A DNA stretch of 64,000 bases from Shimazuella soli (GTDB lineage Bacteria > Bacillota > Bacilli > Thermoactinomycetales > Thermoactinomycetaceae), in NCBI RefSeq assembly GCF_022511585.1, contig NZ_JAKWBN010000002.1, forward strand, positions 248,001 to 312,000. Reading direction: 5' to 3'. Every line of letters begins with the position of its first letter. Position 1 is the first letter of the stretch. Shown piece after piece: positions 6,564 to 16,647 of this stretch. The notes under the pieces were generated by a model. That model did no database searches and had not been told where the DNA came from. It saw only the letters and a program-made list of their open reading frames with translations. The position numbers and the translations under genes were made by a program.

Positions 6564-8317
6564 TTCTTGTCACTTCCTTTCGCCACATCATAACGACGAG
6601 GGCGTGGTTTGATTAATGAGGTATCGACATCTTCATAAGATAGTTCTGGTCCTTCTGGGGTGAAGCGAGCTTTTGTTGTTTTTAGGAATTCTTCATCGTT
6701 ACGATCAGGGAACTCTGGCTTGTAGTGGGCTCCACGGCTTTCGTTACGATTTAACGCTCCTAAGGTAATCACACGAGCAAGTTGCAACATATTCCATAAA
6801 TGGCGAGTAAATGGTGCAGCAGAATTGCTCCATCTGCTAGTGTCTACCATGTCGATTTTTTTGTAGCGTTCCATCAACTCTTGAATCTTTTCATCTGTTT
6901 GTTGGAGACGATCATTGTAACGTACAACTGTTACGTTATCGGTCATCCATTCACCAAGCTCACGATGGATGACATATGCATTTTCTGTACCTTCCATTTT
7001 GAGCGTGTTTTCATATTTGTCTTCTTGTACTTTTCGTTGAGATTCTGTGAAATCAGGATCAAAATCAACTACAGATTTATCTAATCCACGAATATATTCA
7101 ATTGCTTTTGGTCCTGTGATCAATCCACCATAAATACAGGAAAGAAGTGAGTTAGCACCGAGACGGTTGGCTCCATGATATTGGTACTCGCATTCTCCAG
7201 CGGCAAATAATCCAGGAATATTTGTCATTTGATCAAAGTCCACCCAAAGTCCACCCATGGAATAGTGAACAGCTGGGAAGATTTTCATTGGAACTTTGCG
7301 TGGGTCTTCACCAATAAATTTCTCATAAATCTCGATGATTCCACCAAGTTTGATGTCCAATTCTTTGGGGTCTTTATGAGAAAGATCAAGGTAAACCATG
7401 TTTTCTCCATTAACCCCAAGTTTTAAGTCTACACATACTTTGAAAATCTCACGGGTTGCGATGTCACGAGGGACGAGGTTTCCGTAAGCAGGATATTTTT
7501 CTTCTAAGAAATACCAAGGCTTTCCATCCTTATAGGTCCAAATTCGTCCACCTTCACCACGTGCGGATTCGGACATAAGTCGAAGCTTATCATCTCCAGG
7601 GATAGCAGTTGGGTGAACTTGAATGAATTCACCATTTGCATAATAAGCTCCTTGTTGATAAACCGCACTTGCTGCTGTGCCCGTGTTGATCATAGAGTTG
7701 GTAGATTTTCCAAAAATAATACCAGGACCACCAGTAGCTAATATAACAGCATCAGCAGGAAAAGCTTTAATTTCTGTACTACGCATATTTTGTGCTACGA
7801 TACCACGGCATCTGCCTTCATCATCTTGCACGATGGAAAGGAATTCCCATTGTTCATACTTGACTACTTTCCCTTCTACTTCATAGCGGCGAACTTGTTC
7901 ATCTAAAGCATAAAGAAGCTGCTGTCCAGTGGTAGCACCAGCGAACGCAGTACGATGGTGTTTGGTTCCTCCAAAGCGGCGGAAATCAATCAAACCTTCT
8001 GGTGTACGGTTGAATGGTACTCCCATACGATCCATCAAATAAATGATTCCAGGAGCTGCTTCACACATTGCTTTTACTTGAGGTTGGTTTGCGAGGAAGT
8101 CTCCTCCATAGATGGTGTCATCAAAGTGCTCCCAAGGAGAATCTCCTTCTCCCTTAGTATTTACTGCTCCATTGATCCCGCCTTGTGCACATACGGAGTG
8201 GGAGCGTTTTACAGGTACGATGGAGAAAAGTTCTACCGTAGCTCCTGCTTCAGCAGAACGCATAGCAGCAGCAAGTCCTGCCAAACCGCCCCCAACGATA
8301 ATTATTTTTTCGTTCAT
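6560..8317 (-). CDS. sdhA: Succinate dehydrogenase flavoprotein subunit
   Basis: The catalytic subunit, 585 residues, oxidises succinate to fumarate on the cytosolic face of the membrane. It opens with MNEKIIIVGGGLAGLAAAM, the FAD-binding dinucleotide motif. RSHSVCAQGGINGA carries the His for covalent FAD, and HPTAIPG belongs to the active site. The ATG at 8317 follows AGAAGGGAG and gives the canonical N-terminus; the longer frame to 8419 overlaps sdhC and is rejected. The gene order sdhC-sdhA-sdhB is that of Bacillus. Confidence 0.97.
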   Translation of the reverse strand: MNEKIIIVGGGLAGLAAAMRSAEAGATVELFSIVPVKRSHSVCAQGGINGAVNTKGEGDSPWEHFDDTIYGGDFLANQPQVKAMCEAAPGIIYLMDRMGVPFNRTPEGLIDFRRFGGTKHHRTAFAGATTGQQLLYALDEQVRRYEVEGKVVKYEQWEFLSIVQDDEGRCRGIVAQNMRSTEIKAFPADAVILATGGPGIIFGKSTNSMINTGTAASAVYQQGAYYANGEFIQVHPTAIPGDDKLRLMSESARGEGGRIWTYKDGKPWYFLEEKYPAYGNLVPRDIATREIFKVCVDLKLGVNGENMVYLDLSHKDPKELDIKLGGIIEIYEKFIGEDPRKVPMKIFPAVHYSMGGLWVDFDQMTNIPGLFAAGECEYQYHGANRLGANSLLSCIYGGLITGPKAIEYIRGLDKSVVDFDPDFTESQRKVQEDKYENTLKMEGTENAYVIHRELGEWMTDNVTVVRYNDRLQQTDEKIQELMERYKKIDMVDTSRWSNSAAPFTRHLWNMLQLARVITLGALNRNESRGAHYKPEFPDRNDEEFLKTTKARFTPEGPELSYEDVDTSLIKPRPRRYDVAKGSDKK

Positions 8318-8333
8318 TTGGTATAGCTCCCTT

Positions 8334-8990
8334 CTATTGCAATGCTGACACGTTATTTGCAAAGTTTGGATCGTGGAATGCAACGATAGAACTGATGCCA
8401 AAGTAAGAAAGGACAACAAAAGCTACAATCCATACCCATGTAGAGACAAGTTGAGCACGTGGTCCGACGGTTACACCCCAACTTACGAGGAATGACCACA
8501 TACCGTTACAGAAGTGGAAAACGGCAGAGATAACACCGATACCATATAAAATAGCTGTAATATTGTTTGAAAGGATATTAGCAGTTTCAGTAGCCAATTC
8601 ATTTGCTGTTGGCGTAGGATCAAGAAACGTTTGGAACCATATTTGCCAAAGATGCCAAAGAATAAAGATAAGAGTAATTACCCCTGTAACCCGTTGGATT
8701 ACAAACATGTAGTTCCGGAAAGTACCAAATTGACTTACATTATTTTTCGCACGAAAAACGATGTAAAGTCCATAAAATGCATGGTATATCAATGGAATAA
8801 AGATTAAAAAGATTTCAAGGAATCGTAGAATGGGAATCCCCCAAAGGAAGTTAACTGCTCCTTCGAATGCTTCTTTTCCTTGAGTTGCGAAGTAGTTCGT
8901 ATAAAAGTGTTCGAGCAAAAAAAAGCCAACCGGTATCACACCTAGTAGGGAGTGAAGCCGCCGGTTGAGAAAATCGGTCTGATTGCTCAC
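8334..8990 (-). CDS. sdhC: Succinate dehydrogenase cytochrome b558 subunit
   Basis: The membrane anchor of complex II, 218 residues and about five hydrophobic helices, binding haem and menaquinone. NRRLHSLLGVIPVGFFLLEH near the N-terminus matches Bacillus SdhC. Several helix-borne His residues (for example in IYHAFYGLY and LWHLWQIW) can ligate haem. The GTG at 8990 is chosen because GGAGG stands seven bases upstream and it gives a family-sized protein; the frame upstream lacks a signal. It is the first gene of the operon. Confidence 0.93.
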   Translation of the reverse strand: MSNQTDFLNRRLHSLLGVIPVGFFLLEHFYTNYFATQGKEAFEGAVNFLWGIPILRFLEIFLIFIPLIYHAFYGLYIVFRAKNNVSQFGTFRNYMFVIQRVTGVITLIFILWHLWQIWFQTFLDPTPTANELATETANILSNNITAILYGIGVISAVFHFCNGMWSFLVSWGVTVGPRAQLVSTWVWIVAFVVLSYFGISSIVAFHDPNFANNVSALQ

Positions 8991-9051
8991 AACTAAGCCT
9001 CCATTTCTCATTACCATTATTGAATGTTTCACAGGGTCTTCAACGTTTCTT

Positions 9052-9080
9052 ATTGTACTCTCATAAATATGGAGCGTCAA
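9052..9080 (-). promoter_or_regulatory. sdhCAB promoter
   Basis: Read on the minus strand: TTGACG, a 17-base spacer, TACAAT. The start point would give a leader of about 55 bases before the sdhC GTG. Confidence 0.65.
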
Positions 9081-9245
9081 GAAATCGACAAAGCCACTTA
9101 TTCACATAAGTAGGTTATAAAGGTATATTTCGTTTGTATTTTTCTAACCATAAAAGCGAAAATCCAATAAGTTCTAGCGTTTTATTTTGTTTTTGTAAAA
9201 ATAAATAAAAAAATATGAATGAGTGAAAAGTGTTGTTTCATTTCT

Positions 9246-9287
9246 AAAAGAAGAGCCTTGTTCTTTTAGAAGAACAAGGCTTCTTTT
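9246..9287. terminator. Bidirectional intrinsic terminator
   Basis: GAAGAGCCTTGTTCTT pairs with AAGAACAAGGCTTCTT, with A and T tracts on both sides. It closes the MMPL gene on the minus strand. Confidence 0.75.
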
Positions 9288-12200
9288 TTAAGAGTATGGG
9301 GCATTCATATCTTTTTGTCTCTCTGGTATAACCGTTTCTCGTTCACTTTTTGTAATGCGGTCAAGTAATGAAATAGAAGCAGGTAGAACCATTGGCAGTA
9401 GGACAAAAGCCAGCAATAGCAAGGCAATAATCACTACTGTTGCTATTTGTACTAATGTAGTAACTCCTGATGGATACATCGCAGCAAAGGTACCAGCTAA
9501 AATGATTGCCGCAGATATAACGACGCTTCCTGTTCGTTCAACAGCTTTTAAAATTGCTACGACCATACCTAGGTGTTTATATTCTTTGTATCGCATCATA
9601 ACAAAAATACTGTAGTCTACTCCTAAAGCAATGACCATGATAAACGAGAAAAATGGAATGGTCCATGACAAACCAGCAACATCAAAATACCCGATAAAAA
9701 TGTTTTCCGATATTGTTAGAGAGAAATAATAGGCAAGTATCAAAGTTCCAAGTATCGTAACGGTAATCCATACGGATCGATACAAGATTAATAATAGGAC
9801 ACCGATTCCAGCCACCATGAGGATGATGGTAAGAGAGAAATCTTCATCTGAGATATGTTGAAGATCATAGTTGGCAGAAGATACACCGCCAGTACCAATT
9901 TGCAGATTGTTATATGGCGTATGGGAAATCGTTTCACGAATCGTTGTGTCGATCTCGTGAGCGATATTCATTGCATTCTTGGAGTAAGGGTCTACGGATA
10001 AAGGTATTGTCCAAGTTACAATCTTACGATCTTTGGACATATATAGATCCAAAGCAGCTTGAAACTGTTTGCTATTCCTCACTTCTTTAGGAACGAAGAA
10101 AGTACCGTATGGCGACCCTTCTCCTGTCACTTCTGTTAAGTAATTGTTTGCAGTTGATAAGCCATTATTTATCTTATTTAATCCTGTAGCACTTTGCGAT
10201 AATCCTTGTTGTAACTCTTTCATCTTGGACTCAAAGTCATTTAAGCCAGCTAATACTTGTCTTTGACCATTGGTGATAGCTAAAAGTCCATCGTTCATCG
10301 AAGGAATAGACGAAATTACTTCTGATTGACCGGATGCACCTTGTTTCAACCCTTTTTCTAACTGACCTGCTCCAATTTTTAACTTAGTTGTACCTGCTGC
10401 GATTTGTGTCTGTGCATTCGATATTTGAGACAGGCCTTTGTTAGCAGAGGAAAGACTGCTGTTTAAAGCAGCTAAGGAACTATTTAATTGTGTGATGGTT
10501 TGCTGCATAGTAGGCAACGCTTTGGCCATATTATCACTTGTATTTTTTAAAGTTGTATAGTTTTCATCTTCTGCGAGTTCTGGGTGGTTATTGCCCAACG
10601 CATCTATCGCTGTTTGCATGGTACTATTCCATGTGCTCAAGTTTGAGATTCCTGAAGCAATCCCTTGGTATCCAGTCGATAATTTTCCAATACTAGTGCT
10701 AATTTTTGCATATCCAGTCAGTAATTGTTTGGTAGAAGTGTTCAATTTCTCCATGGAACTCTCTAGACTAGCTAAACCGGATTTTATTTGTCCAGCTCCG
10801 CCAGCACCTTGTTTGATACCTGAGTTAATTTGGGATAACGCTGTTTGTACTTGCCCAAGACCGGAACGAACAGTAACAGTTCCCTCGATTAGTTTATTGA
10901 TATCATTTAAATCACCAGATGTAGAAGTTTTAATTTTATCTGATGCAGTAGATAAACCTTGAGATATTTTCCCTAGTCCATTACTAGACTGATCAATCCC
11001 TGAACTTACCCCTTTCGTTTGTTTGTTGAGGTATAGGTCGTTGATATATTCCCCATTTGGCCTTGTTGGCCCATATACATCTTTTACCCCTTTTATTTGG
11101 GTTAATCTTTCATGAAGTTGATCTAAAAAAGCAAGACCATCAGCAGTATCCATAGGTGTCTTAGATTTAATTACCAAGGTGGTAGGCAGGGTTTGACCTG
11201 CACCAAACGATTGAGCCACAATATTAAATCCTTTAACAGAAGGGGAATCTGGGCCTATTTCTTTTAAATTATCGAATGAAAGTTGATTTTTATAAAATAA
11301 AAGGATAGGAATAGAGAGGACTACGACTAAAAGGATACTGACGGATACACGGATAACAGAAAAATGCCCCAATCGAGACCATAGTCGATTTTGCCCATGT
11401 CCTTCAAATTTCTTCAGCGGCCAGAACAAGCGATTTGCCAGAATGACCATCACAATAGGATTAAGTGTGAACAGAGCAGCAAGTAAAAAGATGACACCGA
11501 TTGCTACTGCGACTGCAGATTGATAAATCGAGAAGTTAGAAAAACCGAGCATCGAAAACCCGATCAGTACAGCCAAACCGCTGAATAATACGGTTTTTCC
11601 TGCTGTTTTGTATGTTTCCACAATAGCTGTGAGCAAGGCTTTTCCTTGGCCTAATTCTTCTTTAAATCGCATAAATAGCAAGATATTATAGTCTGTTCCT
11701 ACTCCAAATAGCACTAAGATAAGGAATATTTGTGTTGTATTGGCGAAAGGAAAATCAAAGTATTCTACCAATAATCCAACTGTACCTTGGGAGATAAGGT
11801 AGGCAACAGCCACAATGAGAAGAGATACAACTGGTGTGATAGGAGAACGAAAGACTAGGATGAGAACCAGTACGATAAATATTACTGTGAATAGTTCCGT
11901 CTTTTTTACCCCATCAATCGAGTTTTGTGCATAATCTTCTTCAATATAACCATCACCAGTTAAATAGGTTTGAATTCCATCCATCTTCATTTGCTGTTCG
12001 AATTGAGCTCGAATTTGTGGAATGGTTTGTGTTGTTTTTTCTACACTGGCAATAGCCATTATCGTTTTTTGATCAGCTGAGAGCAGTCTTTTTTCTGCGT
12101 CTTTGCTGTCAAATGGACTCAAAACGGATTGTATATGTAAATTTTTGTTTTGTTCCATCTGGTCGATTTTCAGCTTGATTTGCTTTTTTTCTTCTGGTTG

Positions 12201-12437
12201 AAATCCTTTTGGATCATGGAATACTAGGATGGTATCGAGATTTTTACCGCCTTTATCACTCTTATGGAATTCAGCTAGTAATTTGGAAGCAGTACTAGAT
12301 GAATAAGTGCCTTTAAGATTAGGCTGGCCTTTTTCTCGTATTAATGTATCCATGGAAGGCATGGCAATCAGGATCACTCCTAAGATTGCAAACCAAATCA
12401 CCAGCCAAAACCATTTCAATCGAATAATACTGCGCAT
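9288..12437 (-). CDS. MMPL-family (RND superfamily) membrane transporter
   Basis: A protein of 1049 residues. There is one helix at the N-terminus (KWFWLVIWFAILGVILIAMP), an external domain, then a block of helices at about residues 180-360 containing the GVGTDYNILLFMR motif. A second external domain and a second block of helices with ALGVDYSIFVMMRYKEY follow. These two GxxxDY motifs carry the proton-relay Asp of MMPL proteins. The second external part (about residues 500-760) is rich in repeated GLxxI and SGL units, as in YdgH and YhgE-like proteins. It probably exports lipids or amphiphilic drugs. It appears monocistronic. Confidence 0.88.
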   Translation of the reverse strand: MRSIIRLKWFWLVIWFAILGVILIAMPSMDTLIREKGQPNLKGTYSSSTASKLLAEFHKSDKGGKNLDTILVFHDPKGFQPEEKKQIKLKIDQMEQNKNLHIQSVLSPFDSKDAEKRLLSADQKTIMAIASVEKTTQTIPQIRAQFEQQMKMDGIQTYLTGDGYIEEDYAQNSIDGVKKTELFTVIFIVLVLILVFRSPITPVVSLLIVAVAYLISQGTVGLLVEYFDFPFANTTQIFLILVLFGVGTDYNILLFMRFKEELGQGKALLTAIVETYKTAGKTVLFSGLAVLIGFSMLGFSNFSIYQSAVAVAIGVIFLLAALFTLNPIVMVILANRLFWPLKKFEGHGQNRLWSRLGHFSVIRVSVSILLVVVLSIPILLFYKNQLSFDNLKEIGPDSPSVKGFNIVAQSFGAGQTLPTTLVIKSKTPMDTADGLAFLDQLHERLTQIKGVKDVYGPTRPNGEYINDLYLNKQTKGVSSGIDQSSNGLGKISQGLSTASDKIKTSTSGDLNDINKLIEGTVTVRSGLGQVQTALSQINSGIKQGAGGAGQIKSGLASLESSMEKLNTSTKQLLTGYAKISTSIGKLSTGYQGIASGISNLSTWNSTMQTAIDALGNNHPELAEDENYTTLKNTSDNMAKALPTMQQTITQLNSSLAALNSSLSSANKGLSQISNAQTQIAAGTTKLKIGAGQLEKGLKQGASGQSEVISSIPSMNDGLLAITNGQRQVLAGLNDFESKMKELQQGLSQSATGLNKINNGLSTANNYLTEVTGEGSPYGTFFVPKEVRNSKQFQAALDLYMSKDRKIVTWTIPLSVDPYSKNAMNIAHEIDTTIRETISHTPYNNLQIGTGGVSSANYDLQHISDEDFSLTIILMVAGIGVLLLILYRSVWITVTILGTLILAYYFSLTISENIFIGYFDVAGLSWTIPFFSFIMVIALGVDYSIFVMMRYKEYKHLGMVVAILKAVERTGSVVISAAIILAGTFAAMYPSGVTTLVQIATVVIIALLLLAFVLLPMVLPASISLLDRITKSERETVIPERQKDMNAPYS

Positions 12438-12583
12438 AGCTGTATATCACCGCCAATAGGATGTATTTTGAGTGCGAATAAAATTATTATACCATTGCTT
12501 TTGGTTGCAAAAAGAAAAAACACAAGAATGGCTCAAGCAGGTAAAGTTGATGAGAAATTATTTCATGTAATAAGCCCTTGGTT

Positions 12584-13942
12584 TTAAAAGAATTGCCGTG
12601 CATTCAAGTCAGATAATTTCTTTACTGCAAGCAGTAAGGTAGTAAGTCCGAAATTGATTTTTTCGGATGGGACATTGGAAATTTTCACTTGCAATAGATG
12701 ATCTTTGGAATGATGATGCAGATAGTATTTTTCACTCGAACTGATGATAATACGATGTTGCTGCATGATTTGCCGAAGTTTCTCGATCGAGACAGGTCTT
12801 TTAAGCAAGAGATGGGTATGTGTCCCTGTTTGAATAGGTGGAAAGGTAATATACTCTTCCATATTCATGGATATCAGTGTTTCGTACATAATTTGCATTC
12901 GTTTGCTATAGGAGGATCGTATTTTTTTAAGGTGGTAGTTGTACATGCCGTTTTTGATATAAATTTCTAAGCCTGCCTGAGACAGCATGGAGCTGTCAAT
13001 ATCTTGCGTTTTTTTGTAATGACGAAAGAGAGAGATTAGTTCAGTTGGTAGAATGGTTACCCCTACTCTAAGTCCAGGGAATATAACTTTCGAAAAACTC
13101 TTGAGATAAATGATATGACCATTCTGGCTAGAGTAAATCGGGTCTGCTTTTGTATCCATCTCCAAATCTAGCAAGTAATCATCTTCTACAATATAAACAT
13201 CATATCGCTTCGCTAACTCTGCTATTGATTTTTTCTCTTTTTGATGGAGAGATGTTCCTAAAGGATTTTGAAAACGAGGCATGGTATAAAAAAATTTGAT
13301 CTGCTCAGTGCGAAAGAGTTGTTCAAGTAAGTTCAGATCTAGTCCATCTCTTGTTCGACGAATTCCGATAACTGGTTTTTGGAGTAACTCCAGCATTTGA
13401 ATAAACAGGTGATAACTTGGTTGCTCAATAAGAATGGTTTCTTTTTTGTTTGGAAAAGGCATCATGGTTAGTATGGATAGTGCCTGTTGTACACCAGAAG
13501 TGATAGCAAATTGTTCACTATGTGCGAATACTTGATGATCAGCTAGTTGTTTTTGTAACACATCAATCAGGGAAGGCAATCCCTGCGGTATGCCGTATAG
13601 GAATAGTTCATTTTGATATCGGTCGATCGCTTGATTTAGACAATGTTGAAAATCCCGATAAGGAAATAAATCTCGGTCTGGGGAGGCAGAAGCGAAATCA
13701 ATGATAGGATTTGGATTTTGGAGCTGTTGATTTTCGTGTTTCACTACATAATAACCACTCTGTGGTATCGAATAAATCAGATGTTGCCGTTCTAGTTCTG
13801 TATAGGCACGAATAATCGTACTCTTGCTGCACTGATATTGCTCAGCGAGCTGTCGAATAGATGGTAAACTCTGTCCTTCCTTCCAGATGCCATGGATTAA
13901 TTTTTCGTGCAGATCTTGTATTACTTCTTCATATTTATACAT
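12584..13942 (-). CDS. MocR/PdxR-type GntR regulator with aminotransferase domain
   Basis: A fusion of an N-terminal GntR winged helix (about residues 1-70, with LPSIRQLAEQYQCSKSTIIRAY) and a fold-type I PLP aminotransferase domain. The likely PLP lysine is in LKSFSKVIFPGLRVG. The ATG at 13942 follows AAAGGATGA; the ATG at 13951 lies inside that site. The gene is divergent from a DMT exporter and a nitroreductase. A perfect 14-bp palindrome at 13957-13970 lies in its leader, so autoregulation and control of the exporter are inferred. Usual MocR effectors are PLP or amino acids. Confidence 0.9.
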   Translation of the reverse strand: MYKYEEVIQDLHEKLIHGIWKEGQSLPSIRQLAEQYQCSKSTIIRAYTELERQHLIYSIPQSGYYVVKHENQQLQNPNPIIDFASASPDRDLFPYRDFQHCLNQAIDRYQNELFLYGIPQGLPSLIDVLQKQLADHQVFAHSEQFAITSGVQQALSILTMMPFPNKKETILIEQPSYHLFIQMLELLQKPVIGIRRTRDGLDLNLLEQLFRTEQIKFFYTMPRFQNPLGTSLHQKEKKSIAELAKRYDVYIVEDDYLLDLEMDTKADPIYSSQNGHIIYLKSFSKVIFPGLRVGVTILPTELISLFRHYKKTQDIDSSMLSQAGLEIYIKNGMYNYHLKKIRSSYSKRMQIMYETLISMNMEEYITFPPIQTGTHTHLLLKRPVSIEKLRQIMQQHRIIISSSEKYYLHHHSKDHLLQVKISNVPSEKINFGLTTLLLAVKKLSDLNARQFF

Positions 13943-13956
13943 ATTGCTCATCCTTT

Positions 13957-13970
13957 CTGTACCGGTACAG
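13957..13970. promoter_or_regulatory. Palindromic operator candidate
   Basis: CTGTACCGGTACAG is a perfect 14-bp palindrome 14 bases upstream of the MocR start, in the gap shared with the divergent exporter operon. Confidence 0.6.
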
Positions 13971-14060
13971 TATAGGTAATGTGATATTTTCATTCAAAAA
14001 TTATTTGCGTATAGTAACCTTGAAAGGCTGGTCAGCCAAATAAGAAAGGAGGTTCCGGTT

Positions 14061-15014
14061 ATGAGAACAGGAATCAAGATGGCGTATGCCGCTGCTATTA
14101 CGTATTCGATCCTCATTGGGTTATCGTTTATGTTTGTGAAATTAATTGTTCATACTGCTTCAGCCTTTGATATTCTGGCTGTTCGATTTTTACTTTCTTT
14201 GGTGATGCTTACTATCCCTATTCTATTCGGATGGATAAAGCTCCAAATAAAGCTTAAAGATATCTTCCGGCTCATTCCACTAGCTGTTTTGTACCCTATT
14301 TTCTTTTTTACTTTTCAAACATGGGGATTGTTAGGAGCAACTTCTGCTGAAGGTGGGATCATTCAAGCAACAGCACCAATCTTTACCGCTGTTCTGGCTG
14401 CTTTTGTGTTAAACGAAAAAACGAACTTATGGCAGAAATTGTTTTTAATCCTCTCTGTGGGAGGAGTAATTTTTATCTTTGTTATGCAAGGAAGCGCTAT
14501 ATCGATCGGACATCTCGGAAGTATTGGATTTCTACTTTTGTCTACTTTCTCTTTTGCAGTATACACCATATTGGTGCGTCGTATCGGTCAAACCTACAAA
14601 TCATATGATTTGAGTTATGTGATTATCATGCTGGCTTCTATCAGCTTTATCATCATTAGCATGGTGGAGCATGTTTTAAGCGGAACAATGGATGAGATAG
14701 TAAAGCCATTCTATCAACCTATTTATTTATACAGCATTTTTTATTTAGCAGCTTTTAGTAGTGTTTCATCGATTTTGCTTTCCAATTATGCTCTTTCTAA
14801 ATTAGAAGCTTACAAAGTAAGTGTTTTTAATAACTTAAGTACACTAGTTTCGATTCTTGCAGGTGTTGTATTTCTCAATGAACCGATCACTTCTGTTCAT
14901 GTGATTGGTGCCTTCATGATCATAGTGGGGGTTGTTGGAACCAATTTAGCAGGTCAATGGAGTAGAAGATCGGAGTTAACGATAAAAAATGAAAAAGGTG
15001 ATTCTTATGAATAA
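14061..15014 (+). CDS. EamA/DMT-superfamily transporter
   Basis: An integral membrane protein of 317 residues with ten predicted helices and two EamA repeats. The repeats are recognisable from GATSAEGGIIQATAPIFTAV in the first and the matching VSILAGVVFLNEP in the second. The ATG follows AAAGGAGG. The stop overlaps the nitroreductase start by eight bases, so the two form an operon divergent from the MocR regulator. The substrate (amino acid, vitamin or other metabolite) is not visible. Confidence 0.88.
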   Translation: MRTGIKMAYAAAITYSILIGLSFMFVKLIVHTASAFDILAVRFLLSLVMLTIPILFGWIKLQIKLKDIFRLIPLAVLYPIFFFTFQTWGLLGATSAEGGIIQATAPIFTAVLAAFVLNEKTNLWQKLFLILSVGGVIFIFVMQGSAISIGHLGSIGFLLLSTFSFAVYTILVRRIGQTYKSYDLSYVIIMLASISFIIISMVEHVLSGTMDEIVKPFYQPIYLYSIFYLAAFSSVSSILLSNYALSKLEAYKVSVFNNLSTLVSILAGVVFLNEPITSVHVIGAFMIIVGVVGTNLAGQWSRRSELTIKNEKGDSYE

Positions 15015-15636
15015 AATAGAACAAACTTTTGATGAAGTATTAAGAGAACGTCATGCAGTTCGTCACTATCAAAAAGATCATGCTATTTCCCAAAAAGAGT
15101 TGCAAGAGATCATCCAACTTGCCCAAACAGCCCCTTCAGCATGGAATCTACATCATTGGAGGGTAATTGTAATTCAAGATCCTGCTCAAAAGAGAGCAAT
15201 TTTACCAATCGCGTACAACCAGCAACAAGTAGTGGATGCATCCGTTGTCTTTGTCGTTCTGGGAGATCTCGAAGCAAATAAATCAGCAGATGCGGTTCAT
15301 CGACCACTTGTGGATGCAGGTCTCATGTCAGAAAAAGCTTATCAAAAGGCATTACAAGATATCGACAATGCTTACCAAGCCCCCTTATCTATAAGACGTG
15401 AAAGTGCATTTTTAAATGCTTCTTTATTTGCCATGCAACTCATGTTAGCTTTGAAATCAAGAGGGTATGATTCTGTTCCCATGGGGGGTTTTCAAGCGGA
15501 TCAATTAATAGAAGAACTTCGTATACCTGAACGTTATATTCCTATTATGATGATTGCCGCAGGAATAGCCACCGCTCCAGCGTATAAAACCATACGTTTT
15601 CCTATAGAAGATATTGTTATTCATGAGTCTTTTTAA
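15007..15636 (+). CDS. Nitroreductase-family FMN oxidoreductase
   Basis: 209 residues. The N-terminal part has RHAVRHYQKDHAISQ and QTAPSAWNLHHWRVIVI, typical of FMN-binding nitroreductases, and the C-terminal part has PMGGFQADQLIEEL and IPIMMIAAG. It likely reduces quinones or nitro compounds with NAD(P)H in the cytosol. The ATG at 15007 follows AAAAAGGTG and is preferred to an upstream in-frame ATG at 14989. It is co-transcribed with the DMT transporter and followed by a strong terminator. Confidence 0.88.
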   Translation: MNKIEQTFDEVLRERHAVRHYQKDHAISQKELQEIIQLAQTAPSAWNLHHWRVIVIQDPAQKRAILPIAYNQQQVVDASVVFVVLGDLEANKSADAVHRPLVDAGLMSEKAYQKALQDIDNAYQAPLSIRRESAFLNASLFAMQLMLALKSRGYDSVPMGGFQADQLIEELRIPERYIPIMMIAAGIATAPAYKTIRFPIEDIVIHESF

Positions 15637-15640
15637 CTAC

Positions 15641-15683
15641 AAAAAGGAACCATCCTTGATTTTTATCTAGGATGGTTCCTTTT
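15641..15683 (+). terminator. Intrinsic terminator
   Basis: AAAAAGGAACCATCCT pairs with AGGATGGTTCCTTTT. It serves the exporter-nitroreductase operon and, read on the minus strand, the DUF1002 gene. Confidence 0.8.
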
Positions 15684-15697
15684 GTATCTATACGTGA

Positions 15698-16612
15698 TTA
15701 TTGTCGAGAAGAAGAAGAGGTGAAAAAGTCACCGATTGCGCTAAATAGGCTTCCAAGCCATTCAAAGATAGTATCAAAAAATCCTTGAGGATTTACACTT
15801 AATATATTACTAAGACTTCCACGGAGTTTGGAAATCTGATCACTCAATTGGCTATAGTCGATATCAAGGGTAGAGAATGCTTGACCGTATTGAACCAATT
15901 GATTGATGGTGGTTTGATTTAGATTAATGTTTAAGTCTCCAGCAACATTGACAATAATATCTCTATATTCTTGTGGAGTTGTTGGTTTTTGAGTTGCAAT
16001 TTCTTGTTTTAAGTTGTTCATAAACTGAGCAGCTTGGTTACCAGCAGTCTGTGAATTACCACCGATATCTTTTGCGACATCCTGCGTTGTTACAATTTCT
16101 TGGTTTGCTACTTGTTTTTGGTTTTCACTGATTGGTTTACCTGTTGCTTGTTCAAATGCTTTGATAATCCCAGTAAGACCAGCAGTACCAGATACACGGA
16201 TTGGAGCAGTTACATAAATATCTGCATCTTTAACACCTGCTGTAATCGCAGCATTTGCGTACATCGCATCAGTGATATAAGTGATATTATTTGTTTTTAC
16301 AGAGATCCCTGATCCTGGAGCAGCGATTGTAATTTTCGCCGAAGATAAGGCACGTGTTCCAATCTGTCCAGCAGGCATGTATTTTCCTAGATATTGATGT
16401 TCTTCTTGGTTTGTGACGTAGATTTTATTTACATTGCTAGGTACTTTCATTTCCGCTAAAATGCTGTCCTGCTGTTGTAAAGTCAGGTCTTTCCCTAATG
16501 TTACAACTGTCTCTCCTTCAACAGCATCCGCAAAGGCTCCAGTAGGAAGAGCGATCGTAAATGCGGTCAAAACAGAAAGTGTTACCAAAGAAAGCTTTGA
16601 TAAAAGTTTCAA
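15698..16612 (-). CDS. Secreted DUF1002 protein (YpuA-like)
   Basis: 304 residues. A signal peptide (LKLLSKLSLVTLSVLTAF, cleavage near GAFADA) is followed by a DUF1002 domain starting at GETVVTLGKDLTLQQQDS. The C-terminal tail has an aromatic helix ending in SSSSRQ. TTG at 16612 lies seven bases after AGGAGG and is chosen over the TTG at 16618, which is too close to the site. YpuA-type proteins are exported and of unknown role in Bacillus. The gene stands alone. Confidence 0.85.
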   Translation of the reverse strand: MKLLSKLSLVTLSVLTAFTIALPTGAFADAVEGETVVTLGKDLTLQQQDSILAEMKVPSNVNKIYVTNQEEHQYLGKYMPAGQIGTRALSSAKITIAAPGSGISVKTNNITYITDAMYANAAITAGVKDADIYVTAPIRVSGTAGLTGIIKAFEQATGKPISENQKQVANQEIVTTQDVAKDIGGNSQTAGNQAAQFMNNLKQEIATQKPTTPQEYRDIIVNVAGDLNINLNQTTINQLVQYGQAFSTLDIDYSQLSDQISKLRGSLSNILSVNPQGFFDTIFEWLGSLFSAIGDFFTSSSSRQ

Positions 16613-16647
16613 AGTCAAACCTCCTTAAAAAATAAGAAACAAGTACA

